From a virus: a stretch of 22,100 bases of DNA. Positions 1-9,163 of the stretch are shown piece after piece. The notes beneath the pieces were generated by a model. The model was not told where the DNA came from. It saw only the letters and a program-made list of their open reading frames with translations, and did not search any database. The stretch lies in the IMG/VR virus record IMGVR_UViG_3300029319_000576, positions 1-22,100 of that record; one strand, given 5' to 3'. Positions within the stretch are counted from its first letter, which is position 1. Each line of letters starts with the position of its first letter. The position numbers and the translations under genes were made by a program.

Positions 1-43
1 CATTAGGCAGATTTCCGTAACCTGCTGCAGTTTTAAATGCCAT
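1..43 (-). CDS. Probable major capsid protein, N-terminal fragment
   Basis: Only the first 14 codons are in the window (MAFKTAAGYGNLPN), and the gene continues past the left edge. This N-terminus resembles that of major capsid proteins of marine podovirus-like phages as I remember them. Position supports it: it directly follows the scaffold gene, the usual order in tailed phages, and it has its own promoter and long leader, as expected for the most highly expressed virion gene. The ATG at 43 was chosen because GGAG lies 6 nt upstream. Two upstream in-frame ATGs (55 and 49) overlap that ribosome binding site and are less likely. The identity rests on few residues, so it is an inference. Confidence 0.6.
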   Translation of the reverse strand, partial: MAFKTAAGYGNLPN

Positions 44-122
44 TTTCATCTCCATTTTGAAAATAAAACAAATGCACGAATGTGCTATATTTACTCGTCA
101 TCGGCTAATAGTATCTAAGGTG

Positions 123-182
123 TATGTTTAATAGCTAGTCAAACATAGGCTCGTACTATAAGGTAGGCTTCCAAGTGTTTGA
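123..182 (-). promoter_or_regulatory. Alternative hairpins in capsid-gene leader
   Basis: On the minus strand the segment TATGTTTGA (147-139) can pair with upstream TCAAACA (182-176, 7 bp) or with downstream TTAAACATA (131-123, 9 bp including one G-U, 7-nt loop). The two pairings exclude each other. The segment lies in the untranslated leader between the predicted promoter and the capsid start. Structure is seen directly; a regulatory role is inferred. Confidence 0.4.
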
Positions 183-187
183 TTATA

Positions 188-215
188 TGTGAGTTGTCCA
201 CGTGGAGAGGTCACA
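188..215. repeat. Nested inverted repeat in capsid-gene leader
   Basis: Outer arms TGTGA (188-192) and TCACA (211-215) flank a perfect 10-bp palindrome TCCACGTGGA (197-206), with 4-nt spacers on each side. On the plus strand it is followed by TTTTT (216-220), but no plus-strand gene precedes it, so a terminator is unlikely. It lies just downstream of the predicted minus-strand start point, so it could be an operator or an RNA hairpin. Confidence 0.4.
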
Positions 216-231
216 TTTTTAGTTATCTATA

Positions 232-259
232 GTTATACCTATAAACAACATTTTGTCAA
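232..259 (-). promoter_or_regulatory. Sigma70-like promoter for capsid gene
   Basis: On the minus strand a perfect -35 TTGACA (259-254) is followed after 16 bp by TATAAC (237-232), a 5 of 6 match to the -10 box. It starts 5 bp beyond the scaffold stop codon and points at the capsid gene, giving a leader of about 180 nt. It probably boosts capsid expression above the rest of the late operon. Confidence 0.6.
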
Positions 260-263
260 CTGA

Positions 264-1151
264 TTATCTAGCAGAGCCTGATATGTCGTAGACAAAATTC
301 CCTGATCGGATTGCTTCCATAATTACGTCTGACTTCTTTTCATATTCTTTTGCAGACATCTTTTGAACTTCCGACTCTAATATCTTATTGTTACTTTCTA
401 CAGTAGGTGTAGTCTTTTCACCTTTTGTTTTAACTTGTGTAGCAGCACTTTTACTGTTCTTGCTCTTCTCTTCTCTGCCGATATTTCTATCTGCCTTGTA
501 AAGGTCAATAGCTCTTGCCGCTGATTTTGCATCATTGTCATTTTCATATAACGCTTTCTGCACCCACTGTGGTTGTTCTTCAGCCCAATTATGAAAGTCA
601 TCACTATCTCTGATGGTATCAAAATCAGGATGTATCTTCATAAGTTCAACTTCTGCTCTTTCTTTTACAGTCTTTTGGTTGAACTCATTTATCTCTTTCA
701 ACTTTTTTTCTAGAGTTGTAGATTGTTCTTTTGCTTTTTTCATTGCAATAGACTCTACAATCTTAGCTACATCAGGATATTCTTTTGCCCATGCCTCTAT
801 GTCTTCATCTGACTTAGGCAACTTCATCTCTTTTTGTGTAGCTTGACTTAGTTGACTTTTTAATTCATCTATCTGCTTTTGAAAGTCTTTTTCTTTCTCT
901 TGACTATATCTTCGCAGATCGCCATAACGCTTCTTAAAAGTTCTTTCTTCAGCATTCTTCGGTTCTTCTTCTTCTTCCTTCTTCTCTTCAGTAGGCTCTT
1001 CAGATTCACCTTTTGCCACTTTCATAAGCTCTTTTAATTCTTCCTCATCTTTTTTAATTCTGTCTTCATGAGTAGAACGTTTAGTCATGAATGCTTTTTT
1101 CTTTGGTGTAGCATCTACCACCATCTCTTCTTGTTTAGCTTCTTCTGCCAT
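264..1151 (-). CDS. Probable head scaffolding protein
   Basis: This 295-aa protein is extremely rich in Glu and Lys, with no cysteine or membrane segment. It has an acidic stretch at residues 50-65, a predicted long coiled coil at about 80-110 and a second helical region at about 140-170. It ends in a helical segment with a basic tail. This is the profile of tailed-phage scaffolding proteins, which direct assembly of the capsid shell and then leave it. The position between a structural gene and the capsid start is the classic scaffold position. The start has a clean AGGAG 6 nt upstream. The capsid promoter begins a few bases past its stop codon. The family is recognised by composition, a KKRYGDLRRY motif (73-82) and context, not by a catalytic signature. 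Confidence 0.72.
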   Translation of the reverse strand: MAEEAKQEEMVVDATPKKKAFMTKRSTHEDRIKKDEEELKELMKVAKGESEEPTEEKKEEEEEPKNAEERTFKKRYGDLRRYSQEKEKDFQKQIDELKSQLSQATQKEMKLPKSDEDIEAWAKEYPDVAKIVESIAMKKAKEQSTTLEKKLKEINEFNQKTVKERAEVELMKIHPDFDTIRDSDDFHNWAEEQPQWVQKALYENDNDAKSAARAIDLYKADRNIGREEKSKNSKSAATQVKTKGEKTTPTVESNNKILESEVQKMSAKEYEKKSDVIMEAIRSGNFVYDISGSAR

Positions 1152-1209
1152 TTTTTACTCCTAGGGTTATCGTAGCCATCTCTCGGGGGATAAGTAGCTA
1201 GTATGTGGA

Positions 1210-2949
1210 TTATTTTTTAGAAGCTAATCCACCTCGCTTCATCTTCTTAGGTTTAACTTTTCTTTTTGCAAGTCCACCTTGTTTAAAGTCCATTCCTGCA
1301 CTAGGGTCTGTAGTTGACATACTTGCACCCGGATTATAACCTTCACCACTAGATTGATCTCCTAAGTCCCCACTAGCACCAACTCCTGAACCTATATTAG
1401 ATAAATCTATACCTGATGTATCAAGTTGACCTGTTCCAGACTGTAGTCCTGATTGTATGCTTCTCATTTCTGCTTCTGTTGGCGTTAATCCTCTTTGAAC
1501 GCCTCTTCCTTGAGCATCAGGTACACCAGTAAATAAATCTCTTCCTAATTTTTTCCTACCTGTTTTCTTTTCAAATTCATCATCTTTTACTATTTGATCA
1601 TCTCTTAAAAATTGATCAGGATCAAAAACGCTAACCTCTTTAGGATTAATATTTTTAAGTTTAGTAGTTGCAGTTTTACTTTTATCAATAAATCCTTGTA
1701 TCTGACTTACTCCCGGTATTGTTATCCCTGCTTTCTTAGCTAATTCAACTGCCACTGCTGCCTGAGGTTTACCCATGTAAGCTAATTGTGCTAGTTGACC
1801 TTTTGTTTGATCTTTGATAGCATTTGCTATTTCTGTGGTTGTTTTTTGAAAGTTAGCTCTACCTGTATCTCTATAATTAGCAATGCTTTGTAATCCTATT
1901 GTACCATCTAAGTTATATTGAACAGCATATTCTACATCACCTATTGTCGTTCTTGCACCACCTAAATCAGCCATCTCACTATCGCCATCATCACTGCCTG
2001 TTTGTTGTTCTACTCTAGCAGTTTTAGTTCTAGCAGTTTGTATCTTAGGTGCTAAAGGACTATCTGTCTTTGCTTTAAATCCTTCAGGAACACTAAAGCC
2101 TGTTAATATCTCTCCGTTTTTAAATGGTATCTGTATCTCTGCACCTGCATCGTTTACATATGTTCTATACTCATCAGGTCCTTGTGTCAACTCTTCTCCA
2201 CCAAATAATCCTGTGTATGTAGCTTTTTTAGTTGTGTCTATAGGAGATTTATATTTAAAACCACCTATCGGTGCTGCAGTTGCAGTTGGTATTGTAGGTG
2301 CTACGTAAGGTGTTTTAATCCCTGTTTGTGCTCCTGCTACATTAGGTTGTCTTTGTTGCAAAGGATTTGTTGTAGTTGTTGTACCTGCAAAACCATTTGC
2401 TGCCTCTATAACTCCACCTTCTGCTCTTTTCTCAACCTCTTCATCTTCATCATCTTCTGCTATATTTATATCTATTACACTAAATGGTATATCATCAGGT
2501 ATTGTTGCTTCGTCTGCATTACCCATCTGACCCATTTCTTCCATCATCTTGAGACCCATCTTTGCTTCTTGTCTCAATCTCATTAACTTTTCTAAACCAA
2601 TATATCTTACAACATCTGCGGGGAATACAAACTCTCCTTCACTTAACTGTGCAGGTATATCATCTCTTACTTCTTCTTGTGTAGCTCCCGGAGGTACATC
2701 GTTTCCTGACACAGGGTCTTTTGTGCCACCTTCATCTTTAAGACCACCATCTTGAAACATTTCCATTTGTTTCTCTATGTTTCCACCTTTAGCTTTTCCT
2801 GTAACCTTTTTTAAGTCTTTTATCTTTTCTTTGTTTATCTCGTCTTGAACCTCAAGCATTAAAGGAAGGAAAGCTCTTAACTCTTCTCCTGTTATTCCCA
2901 TCTTTAAAGCCGCCGCTTCTAGCTTTGACATGTCTCTTATTTTAGTCAT
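1210..2949 (-). CDS. Conserved virion-region protein, 579 aa
   Basis: The function is unknown. The N-terminal part is helical and charged (1-60). Residues 60-122 hold a conserved-looking block with FQDGGLKDEGG, DPVSGNDVPPG and SEGEFVFPADVVRYIGLEKL, which I associate with structural-module proteins of marine podovirus-like phages. Next comes a Met-rich helix (125-145), an acidic stretch (160-175), and a long low-complexity Thr/Ala/Pro/Gly-rich middle (about 185-330). The tail is Gly/Ser-rich and ends in a basic GGLAKRK...KRGGLASKK element that recurs in small proteins upstream in this operon. Its place between the 793-aa virion protein and the scaffold suggests a virion or head-assembly component. 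No enzymatic motif was seen. Confidence 0.65.
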   Translation of the reverse strand: MTKIRDMSKLEAAALKMGITGEELRAFLPLMLEVQDEINKEKIKDLKKVTGKAKGGNIEKQMEMFQDGGLKDEGGTKDPVSGNDVPPGATQEEVRDDIPAQLSEGEFVFPADVVRYIGLEKLMRLRQEAKMGLKMMEEMGQMGNADEATIPDDIPFSVIDINIAEDDEDEEVEKRAEGGVIEAANGFAGTTTTTNPLQQRQPNVAGAQTGIKTPYVAPTIPTATAAPIGGFKYKSPIDTTKKATYTGLFGGEELTQGPDEYRTYVNDAGAEIQIPFKNGEILTGFSVPEGFKAKTDSPLAPKIQTARTKTARVEQQTGSDDGDSEMADLGGARTTIGDVEYAVQYNLDGTIGLQSIANYRDTGRANFQKTTTEIANAIKDQTKGQLAQLAYMGKPQAAVAVELAKKAGITIPGVSQIQGFIDKSKTATTKLKNINPKEVSVFDPDQFLRDDQIVKDDEFEKKTGRKKLGRDLFTGVPDAQGRGVQRGLTPTEAEMRSIQSGLQSGTGQLDTSGIDLSNIGSGVGASGDLGDQSSGEGYNPGASMSTTDPSAGMDFKQGGLAKRKVKPKKMKRGGLASKK

Positions 2950-2959
2950 ATTTATTCCT

Positions 2960-5341
2960 CTACTGATATTTTTTAAATAAGTCAGCTACAAATGACGCAG
3001 AATTTTCTGCATTTGCATTTATTAAACCATCGTATAAATTGGCAAAGAAAAATTGATCGTGTATTAAATTACCTTTAACCATATTCTTTTGTAACTCTTC
3101 TAAAGTAGCTCCTTCACCAAAAATGTTATCAGGATTTTCTAATATAGTTTCTGCTGCATTATTATAAGCAGAATCAAATGTTTCAGTAAAAGTATCAGCG
3201 TCTTCACCTTTTAATGTATCTTTGTATTTTTCTACCTCATCATACATACTTAAATAACTTTTTTTTCTTCTTGCAATTTCTTTATCAAAAGCCTTAAATT
3301 TGTTATCAAATTGTATTTCTACTTTATTTTTTCTCTCTATTGGTAAATTTGACTTTTTTAAATTATCATCAAATTTGTCAGCTATGGAATATATATTATC
3401 CTTAAATCTTTCTAGTAATGCATTATCTGCATTTTTAAAATCATCTATCTTTACAAAAGAATCTAAATTATTTGTGATACCTTTTTCCCCCATATAAAAT
3501 TTAGGAAGATTTACTGATTGCTCTACGTCTAAGTCAAGTTTTTTAGGTATCTGTTTTTCGCCTTTATAAAATTGACCTAAACCCGGAGTTTCGTCAGGGT
3601 CTTCAAGTCTCTTTTGAGCAAAAAATGCTTCAACCTCTCCTCTGCTACTTCTATAATTTTTCTCTGCTTGTTTATATGTTTCGTTTAATTTATCAGCTTC
3701 ATTTAATATCTCTATTCTTTTTTTCATATAAGGTTTAAATTCAGGCATACCTGATAATAATCGTATAGTATTAGCCTCGGCTTTATCAAAATTTATTTTA
3801 TTACTCATGGCTATTTGAAGAGGGTTGTTTGATAAAGTTGTATAATATGTTTCATCAGAGCTAACATTAAAATTAATATCACCATTAAATTTATTATAAT
3901 TTATTTGTTCTCTCTGAGCTAACTTTGTTATCATGTTTTCAAACTTTTCTTGAAACATTTCATTCATTCCTTTAGAACCAAATGTTTTCATAAGTTCATC
4001 GACAAATTGAGGTTCACTACTTTTAAGTAATTCGTTCTGTGTTAAATTAAATTTTAATACATCTATTATATTTTTATTTCTATTGTTAACTTTTTCAAAA
4101 AATTCACTTTGTATTCCACCTAAACTTTTTTTTAAATTATCTGCTTTGACATTATAATCAGGGTCAAGTTTTAATGTTTCTCTTGATACACTACTACCAC
4201 TGTCAAATCCTTCTCTTCTTTGTATCGCATGTTGTAATTCGTGTATTATGTCAGATAACATTCCCTTTGGTGTATTAGGGGATAATCCAATTTCATCAGT
4301 GTTTGGATTATAAGTGGCTTGAACTTCATCCATTTCATTTTTAGGAACTCTAACAATTTTTATATCACCTATGGGTTTATAACTTTTACTTACCCCATCT
4401 ATGTCTACATTTATTTTTTTATCATATTGTTTAAATAAATCTTGAAAGTTTAATATATCTTTTAGTGTTGCTCCTTCAGGTATAATTAAATTTCCATCAT
4501 TTCCTACTTTAAATGCATCAGTATTTAATGTTGCATCTTTCATAGGGATAGCGTATCTTAATTTACCATCAGCACCTCTATAAACACCTGTTGCTTTATA
4601 CAATGTTTGTTTTTGTGGCAAAGTTAACATTTCATAATTTTTTATAGAGTCTTCTTCTGTTATGTTAAATGTAAATACACTTGACTTAACAGGTTTTTGC
4701 CCTCTTTTTGCAGTGCCAGTTTGTAACTCTCCATATTCTGCTATTCTATACTTTTGTGCTTGCTCTTTACCTAAAGGATTATTTTCACCTATAACATTTA
4801 AATCTATCTTAGGTCTGTTAACATCTATATCTTTTTTAGGTATAGTCATTATAGGATCAATGTAAGCTCCCTCGGTAACTAAATCACTTTTACCAAAATT
4901 ATTTGCTGATAAAGTATTTTTAATTTTATTATATAGTGCAGAAGCACCATCAGACAATTTATCAACTAATTTGGTAGGTGCTAAAAATGCTCCTGTAGGA
5001 GATAATATTTCACCTACAAGCTGATTCATATTTGTAGGATCGGACTTTATTCCTGTTATTTCTTCAAATCCTTGATCGAATGCTTTTCTTCCATATTCTT
5101 TTTCAAACTCTTGCAGATTATCTTTTATTAACATTGCCAAAGGACTATAAGAGTTTTCAGCTAAAAAAGTGTTAACAGTTTCTGCACCTGTTACTACGTC
5201 AGAGGGAATCGCTATAGTTCCTGTTAATAATCCTGTTCCAATTTCTTTAAAATCATCTACAGTTTCGTCTAGCGTTTGAACATTACTAGGCTTAAACAAA
5301 GTATCCATTTGATTGTTTAAACTATTCTGCATTGACCTCAT
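2960..5341 (-). CDS. Large virion-associated protein with HExxH metallopeptidase motif
   Basis: This 793-aa protein carries a zinc-metallopeptidase signature, HELQHAIQ, at residues 367-374 (His367, Glu368, His371). It is preceded by YNPNTDEIGLSP (344-355), the kind of beta strand that precedes the active helix in metallopeptidase-like domains of large polyvalent phage proteins. The N-terminal 130 residues are helical with short hydrophobic stretches (35-52, 108-122). The last 400 residues are highly charged and helical. In position it follows the portal, where many podovirus genomes encode internal or ejection proteins, so a virion protein delivered with DNA is plausible. The start at 5341 overlaps the upstream gene by 20 nt; Met4 at 5332, with GAGG just upstream, is an alternative. 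The substrate is unknown. Confidence 0.65.
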   Translation of the reverse strand: MRSMQNSLNNQMDTLFKPSNVQTLDETVDDFKEIGTGLLTGTIAIPSDVVTGAETVNTFLAENSYSPLAMLIKDNLQEFEKEYGRKAFDQGFEEITGIKSDPTNMNQLVGEILSPTGAFLAPTKLVDKLSDGASALYNKIKNTLSANNFGKSDLVTEGAYIDPIMTIPKKDIDVNRPKIDLNVIGENNPLGKEQAQKYRIAEYGELQTGTAKRGQKPVKSSVFTFNITEEDSIKNYEMLTLPQKQTLYKATGVYRGADGKLRYAIPMKDATLNTDAFKVGNDGNLIIPEGATLKDILNFQDLFKQYDKKINVDIDGVSKSYKPIGDIKIVRVPKNEMDEVQATYNPNTDEIGLSPNTPKGMLSDIIHELQHAIQRREGFDSGSSVSRETLKLDPDYNVKADNLKKSLGGIQSEFFEKVNNRNKNIIDVLKFNLTQNELLKSSEPQFVDELMKTFGSKGMNEMFQEKFENMITKLAQREQINYNKFNGDINFNVSSDETYYTTLSNNPLQIAMSNKINFDKAEANTIRLLSGMPEFKPYMKKRIEILNEADKLNETYKQAEKNYRSSRGEVEAFFAQKRLEDPDETPGLGQFYKGEKQIPKKLDLDVEQSVNLPKFYMGEKGITNNLDSFVKIDDFKNADNALLERFKDNIYSIADKFDDNLKKSNLPIERKNKVEIQFDNKFKAFDKEIARRKKSYLSMYDEVEKYKDTLKGEDADTFTETFDSAYNNAAETILENPDNIFGEGATLEELQKNMVKGNLIHDQFFFANLYDGLINANAENSASFVADLFKKYQ

Positions 5342-5543
5342 CTCTTAATAGTTTTAATCTTTTCAGTGCCATCACATAACCTTGTGATCTATGTATAGAT
5401 ATGGAATCATCTGATTGTTCCATTATTTTATGTTGCTCTTCTATTTTATAATCTAAGTAATCATTGAAGTTGTTGATTAACTTGGGGTTGTTGACCAATA
5501 TCTTGAGTCGGCTGAGTATCTGTTTGTGATTGTTGTTCTCCAA
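5322..5543 (-). CDS. Small helical protein downstream of portal
   Basis: This 73-aa protein is helical and charged, with the segment IHRSQGYVMALKRLKLLRDEV (50-70 region). It resembles the short protein that often follows the portal in marine phages. Its first 83 nt overlap the portal 3' end in another frame, and its last 20 nt overlap the next gene, suggesting translational coupling. No internal methionine gives a non-overlapping start that keeps the conserved-looking part. The function is unknown; a small head or neck role is only a guess from location. Confidence 0.6.
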   Translation of the reverse strand: MENNNHKQILSRLKILVNNPKLINNFNDYLDYKIEEQHKIMEQSDDSISIHRSQGYVMALKRLKLLRDEVNAE

Positions 5544-7614
5544 CTTGTGACCTTCCTGTAAATCCTTGCTCTTGAGGTGTAGGTGCTATTCCTGTACCTA
5601 TTGTTCCTCCACCTGAACCTGTAGGATCGCTTGGGTCTACTCCTGCAGGTGCTTGTGGTTGAGCTTGTTCTTGTTGGGGTGCTCTAAAATCTTTCATGAG
5701 TTCTGCTTGTAATGCAGCTTCATCCATATTGTTTGTAACTTTATCAGGGTCTAAGTCCATAGCTTTTGCTATTTCACGTATTATATATTGAAACTTAGCA
5801 AAAGGTGCTAATGCAGGATTAGATGATACTTGTAAGAATTGCATCAACCTTTGTGATCTAACTTCGTTAGCCATGAGACTTTCTGTACCACGAGCTTTTA
5901 CTTCTAAGTCACCTTTTATCTGTGGATCATAATCAAACTGCATATTAAATTTAAACAATCCTTCACCTAAAGGTTTAAGTAAATAATCATCTACATTCTT
6001 AATTACTGTTTTAATACTTCCTGCCGCTGCGTTCATGAGCATAGATATTCCTGAAGCAGTTCTACCTACTCCTGTTATTCCTGTTTGACCATGAGCAAAC
6101 GATGGCATACCTGTACTCTCATCTGCCAACTGCCTTGCTTTGTCAAACAACTGTAAATTTTCTCCTGCTACATTAGGAAACTTAGTTCCAAAAATAGCTT
6201 GTCCGGGTGCTCCACCCTGTCTTCTAAATACTTTGCCCGGATATACAGATAAATCTTGTCCCGGAACTAAATTAGTTTCATCTACTTCTATGAGTAAGTT
6301 TCCTGATAATACTGCGTTATCTACTGCCATTCTCATAAAACCATTCATCAATGTTTGTGTATCATCCATGTTTTCTGCTACACCCACACCAAAGAATGAA
6401 TATGGATTTAGTTCGTATGGTGCTGCTACATAAGGTATTCTTGCAGGTTTAAATGGATTAATTACCATTCTAATTAACTTGCCATTACATATCCATACAT
6501 TAACTTGTATTTCATCTAATTTTTGTAATTCTTTAGGTATCTCAATGTCTTGTTGTAATAACATATCAACATCACAGTTACCCCAATATTCTAATACTTC
6601 AAATCTTTCTATATAATTTTCAGGTGCGTAGTCTGCTAAGTCATCTTCCCATGACTTTTTATCATAGTTTTCACCTGCCTCTATAGCGTCTTCTATAACT
6701 TGTGGTCTAAAGTGAGGTCTCTTTTTTAATGAACGCAATTGTGATCTAGACATCTTATGTCTTTCAATTACATACTGTGCTTCATCCATATTTGTTGAAT
6801 CAGGATCAGGGTAAAAATTCCATACAGATACATGTGATACTTGAGGTATAGTTTTAAATGTTGGATCATATTCTCCATCATCACCCCAATTAGGATATTC
6901 TTTATCTACTGCAAAAGGTCCTTTCATGACACCTGTGCCAAATAAAGCCATTTCAAATGCAGTGCTTCTTAGTGATTTATTAGCACTTGATTCCTCTAAT
7001 TGATCCATGATCTTTTTTTCCATAGCCTTCGCTGCAATCATTGCAGGACTAAAGGTTACGGAAGAAGGCGTTTTACCAACCTCTTCTTTAAGATTTTCAA
7101 CCTCTGATAACTTTTCTTGCAAAGGTCCGAGCCTTTCTTGTAGACTTCTCTCAGTCGCTCCCTTAGGTAAATCGTTACCATCGCCACGAAATCCATAAGG
7201 TGATTCCATGCTTTTATTGGCAATTTCTTCAGGTTCTTTGGGGTCAAACGAAACATCTTTTGCTACTCCTTCAGGTAACTCCGTTGGCTCTACACTCAAC
7301 GGAAACTTATTGTTAGCAAATAGCACATCAACAATTTGTCCATATGCCGCTAACGTCTTCGTCTTTGTAACTTTTATAAATACTCTAGATTTTTCTGCTT
7401 CAGTAAATTGCACATCTGAACCATATAATCCTCTATAATTTCTATATGCTCTTAACCATCGTTGTTCGTCTTGCTCACGATAATCATCTGCACGATAATA
7501 CTTTTCCATAATAAAAGGTATTATATTATTTGTACCTGCATCTGCTACTACAGCATCATCTGTATCTTCTAAAGATACTGATTCTATTTCTACAGGAATA
7601 TCTTCTTCAGCCAT
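5461..7614 (-). CDS. Portal protein
   Basis: At about 717 aa this has the size of P22-type portals, the dodecameric ring at the head vertex through which DNA is packaged and ejected. The N-terminal part (IMEKYYRADDYREQDEQRW, then KSRVFIKVTKTKTL) and the segment MPSFAHGQTG...GRTASGISMLM near residue 550 match portal proteins of this group as I know them. The C-terminus is a Gln/Pro/Gly-rich tail (about 630-717) that is probably disordered. It lies directly downstream of the terminase large subunit, its packaging partner. I chose the Met at 7614, 2 nt past the terminase stop; an in-frame ATG at 7635 would add 7 residues and overlap the terminase by 20 nt. Confidence 0.85.
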   Translation of the reverse strand: MAEEDIPVEIESVSLEDTDDAVVADAGTNNIIPFIMEKYYRADDYREQDEQRWLRAYRNYRGLYGSDVQFTEAEKSRVFIKVTKTKTLAAYGQIVDVLFANNKFPLSVEPTELPEGVAKDVSFDPKEPEEIANKSMESPYGFRGDGNDLPKGATERSLQERLGPLQEKLSEVENLKEEVGKTPSSVTFSPAMIAAKAMEKKIMDQLEESSANKSLRSTAFEMALFGTGVMKGPFAVDKEYPNWGDDGEYDPTFKTIPQVSHVSVWNFYPDPDSTNMDEAQYVIERHKMSRSQLRSLKKRPHFRPQVIEDAIEAGENYDKKSWEDDLADYAPENYIERFEVLEYWGNCDVDMLLQQDIEIPKELQKLDEIQVNVWICNGKLIRMVINPFKPARIPYVAAPYELNPYSFFGVGVAENMDDTQTLMNGFMRMAVDNAVLSGNLLIEVDETNLVPGQDLSVYPGKVFRRQGGAPGQAIFGTKFPNVAGENLQLFDKARQLADESTGMPSFAHGQTGITGVGRTASGISMLMNAAAGSIKTVIKNVDDYLLKPLGEGLFKFNMQFDYDPQIKGDLEVKARGTESLMANEVRSQRLMQFLQVSSNPALAPFAKFQYIIREIAKAMDLDPDKVTNNMDEAALQAELMKDFRAPQQEQAQPQAPAGVDPSDPTGSGGGTIGTGIAPTPQEQGFTGRSQVGEQQSQTDTQPTQDIGQQPQVNQQLQ

Positions 7615-7615
7615 A

Positions 7616-9163
7616 TTAATATCCAAACGTTGCATCTGCTACAGGCATACCTTGTGAAGGTCTACCCATAGGGTCATAATCAAATATACTAAATCTAGGT
7701 CTAGTCATTACTCCATATCTTAGTGCGTCATAGATATGATCTTCTGCTCTTGTATCCACATCTTCAGGATTCTTTTTATCTAAAGGTATTGCAGGTATCT
7801 GTGATATTGTATTTATGCAAGAGTTAAAAAATACCATTCGTGGCTTTTCTGTAAACTCATCTATTTGTAATCTTCTATGTATTTCGTTCTTACCTGCTAC
7901 ACGACTACCTTTACTTCTATCTGATGGTCTCCAACGACATCCTCTTTGTATCATTTGCTCTGCAAGTGAAGGTCCTGTATCTCCACGTTTATGCCAAAGA
8001 GAGCTATCTAAAACACCATATTTTATATTACCATCTTCATGTTCTAAGTCTAGTACCATTTCTGCCAAATCTGTGGCAAGGACTTTAGAAACATATAACT
8101 CTCTATATAGTATAAGTTGCTCATCTGGGCTAACAGCAAACCACAACACAGCACTATAAGACCCATAACCATAATCACATGCACGAAACTTAACCCAATT
8201 TCTTGGAATGTCAAAAGGTTCAACAACATGAATATCCCTGTTAAACTCAGTAAAAGCAGCACCTTCTTTAATATCCCAATCGCCTTCAAGCAATTGTTTA
8301 CGTTGGTGTTCAGGTAAGGAAAGAAGCATTGCTTCGTAGTCTCCTTGACTTGACAAGTACGGATTATCAGATAATCGAGCAGGTATGAATCTTCTTTTAA
8401 ATAATGCCTCACCTGCTTTTTGGTGTCCGTCAGGATATCTAAGAACCTTTCCTGTTTCAATGTTTGTGGCATCAAATGCTCTTCCGTATGGTGCTGGGTC
8501 AATAAACATCTTTTTAACCCATTGATGTCCCGGACCTCCGGGGTTTGTTGTTGCTCTCATGTACACAGGTAAATCAGAGGCAGTAGAACGTAATCTTGAT
8601 CTCATGTAGTTCCAAGCAAATGGTGTTGACCACTGTGTTAATTCATCAAAGCCTATCCAACTAAATGCTAAACCTTGATATCTTAGAACATCATCATCAC
8701 GATCTAGGTATGACATCCATAGTCTTGCACCTGATGGTGCTACCCATTGCATCTTTCGTTCTGACCACTTGATGCCTTTGTATATGAGAGGGTATAACTC
8801 TCTTGACTTCCACACAAGTTCTCTCAACTCTTCTGTGGTATGTCTTAATAATAATCCACTAAACTGTGGATGATTCATATATCGTAGTGGGTCTGCTAAC
8901 ATAGCGTATGATTTACCACCACCTGCACTACCACCATATAAGACTTCTCTCTCAGGTGACGCAAGAAACTCTGTTTGAGGTCCTTCGTTAGGTTTGAAAA
9001 CAACATTCTGTTCTTCAACAGGTATGCTTTCTACCTCTTCTATTATCTTAGGCTTTTGCTCCGATTCTACTTTCTTCGATGGTTTTCGCTTTTTGTATTG
9101 CCTTTTGGGCGTATTCAGACCATTTTCTAAGAGTTCTAGCCTTGTTCTTACGTTGTTGCTCAT
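7616..9163 (-). CDS. terL: Terminase large subunit (packaging ATPase and nuclease)
   Basis: This 515-aa DNA-packaging motor protein has all expected motifs. Walker A is GGSAGGGKS (77-85, Lys84). Walker B is WIGFDE (169-174, Asp173 with catalytic Glu174), and a coupling motif ATTNPGG follows (204-210). The RNase H-like nuclease domain shows Asp330 in ACDYGYG, Asp386 in VLDSS and Asp475/Asp479 in AEDHIYDALRY. It acts with a small subunit and the portal encoded on either side. The start overlaps the upstream gene by 116 nt, which is unusual; no methionine lies between residue 1 and the Walker A region, so a later GTG or TTG start cannot be excluded. The N-terminal 50 residues are basic and probably flexible. 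Confidence 0.93.
   Translation of the reverse strand: MSNNVRTRLELLENGLNTPKRQYKKRKPSKKVESEQKPKIIEEVESIPVEEQNVVFKPNEGPQTEFLASPEREVLYGGSAGGGKSYAMLADPLRYMNHPQFSGLLLRHTTEELRELVWKSRELYPLIYKGIKWSERKMQWVAPSGARLWMSYLDRDDDVLRYQGLAFSWIGFDELTQWSTPFAWNYMRSRLRSTASDLPVYMRATTNPGGPGHQWVKKMFIDPAPYGRAFDATNIETGKVLRYPDGHQKAGEALFKRRFIPARLSDNPYLSSQGDYEAMLLSLPEHQRKQLLEGDWDIKEGAAFTEFNRDIHVVEPFDIPRNWVKFRACDYGYGSYSAVLWFAVSPDEQLILYRELYVSKVLATDLAEMVLDLEHEDGNIKYGVLDSSLWHKRGDTGPSLAEQMIQRGCRWRPSDRSKGSRVAGKNEIHRRLQIDEFTEKPRMVFFNSCINTISQIPAIPLDKKNPEDVDTRAEDHIYDALRYGVMTRPRFSIFDYDPMGRPSQGMPVADATFGY

Noticed and set aside
216-220. Plus-strand terminator from the nested palindrome plus TTTTT
   Set aside because: No plus-strand transcription unit precedes it; the T-run is short and the palindrome has no proper loop.
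44-263. tRNA or other structured RNA in the capsid leader
   Set aside because: No acceptor stem with cloverleaf or T-loop sequence could be drawn; only the simple hairpins reported.
2326-2586. Plus-strand ORFs inside the late genes, for example this Cys-rich one
   Set aside because: They lie antisense to well-supported structural genes, lack ribosome sites and mirror the codon bias of the minus strand.
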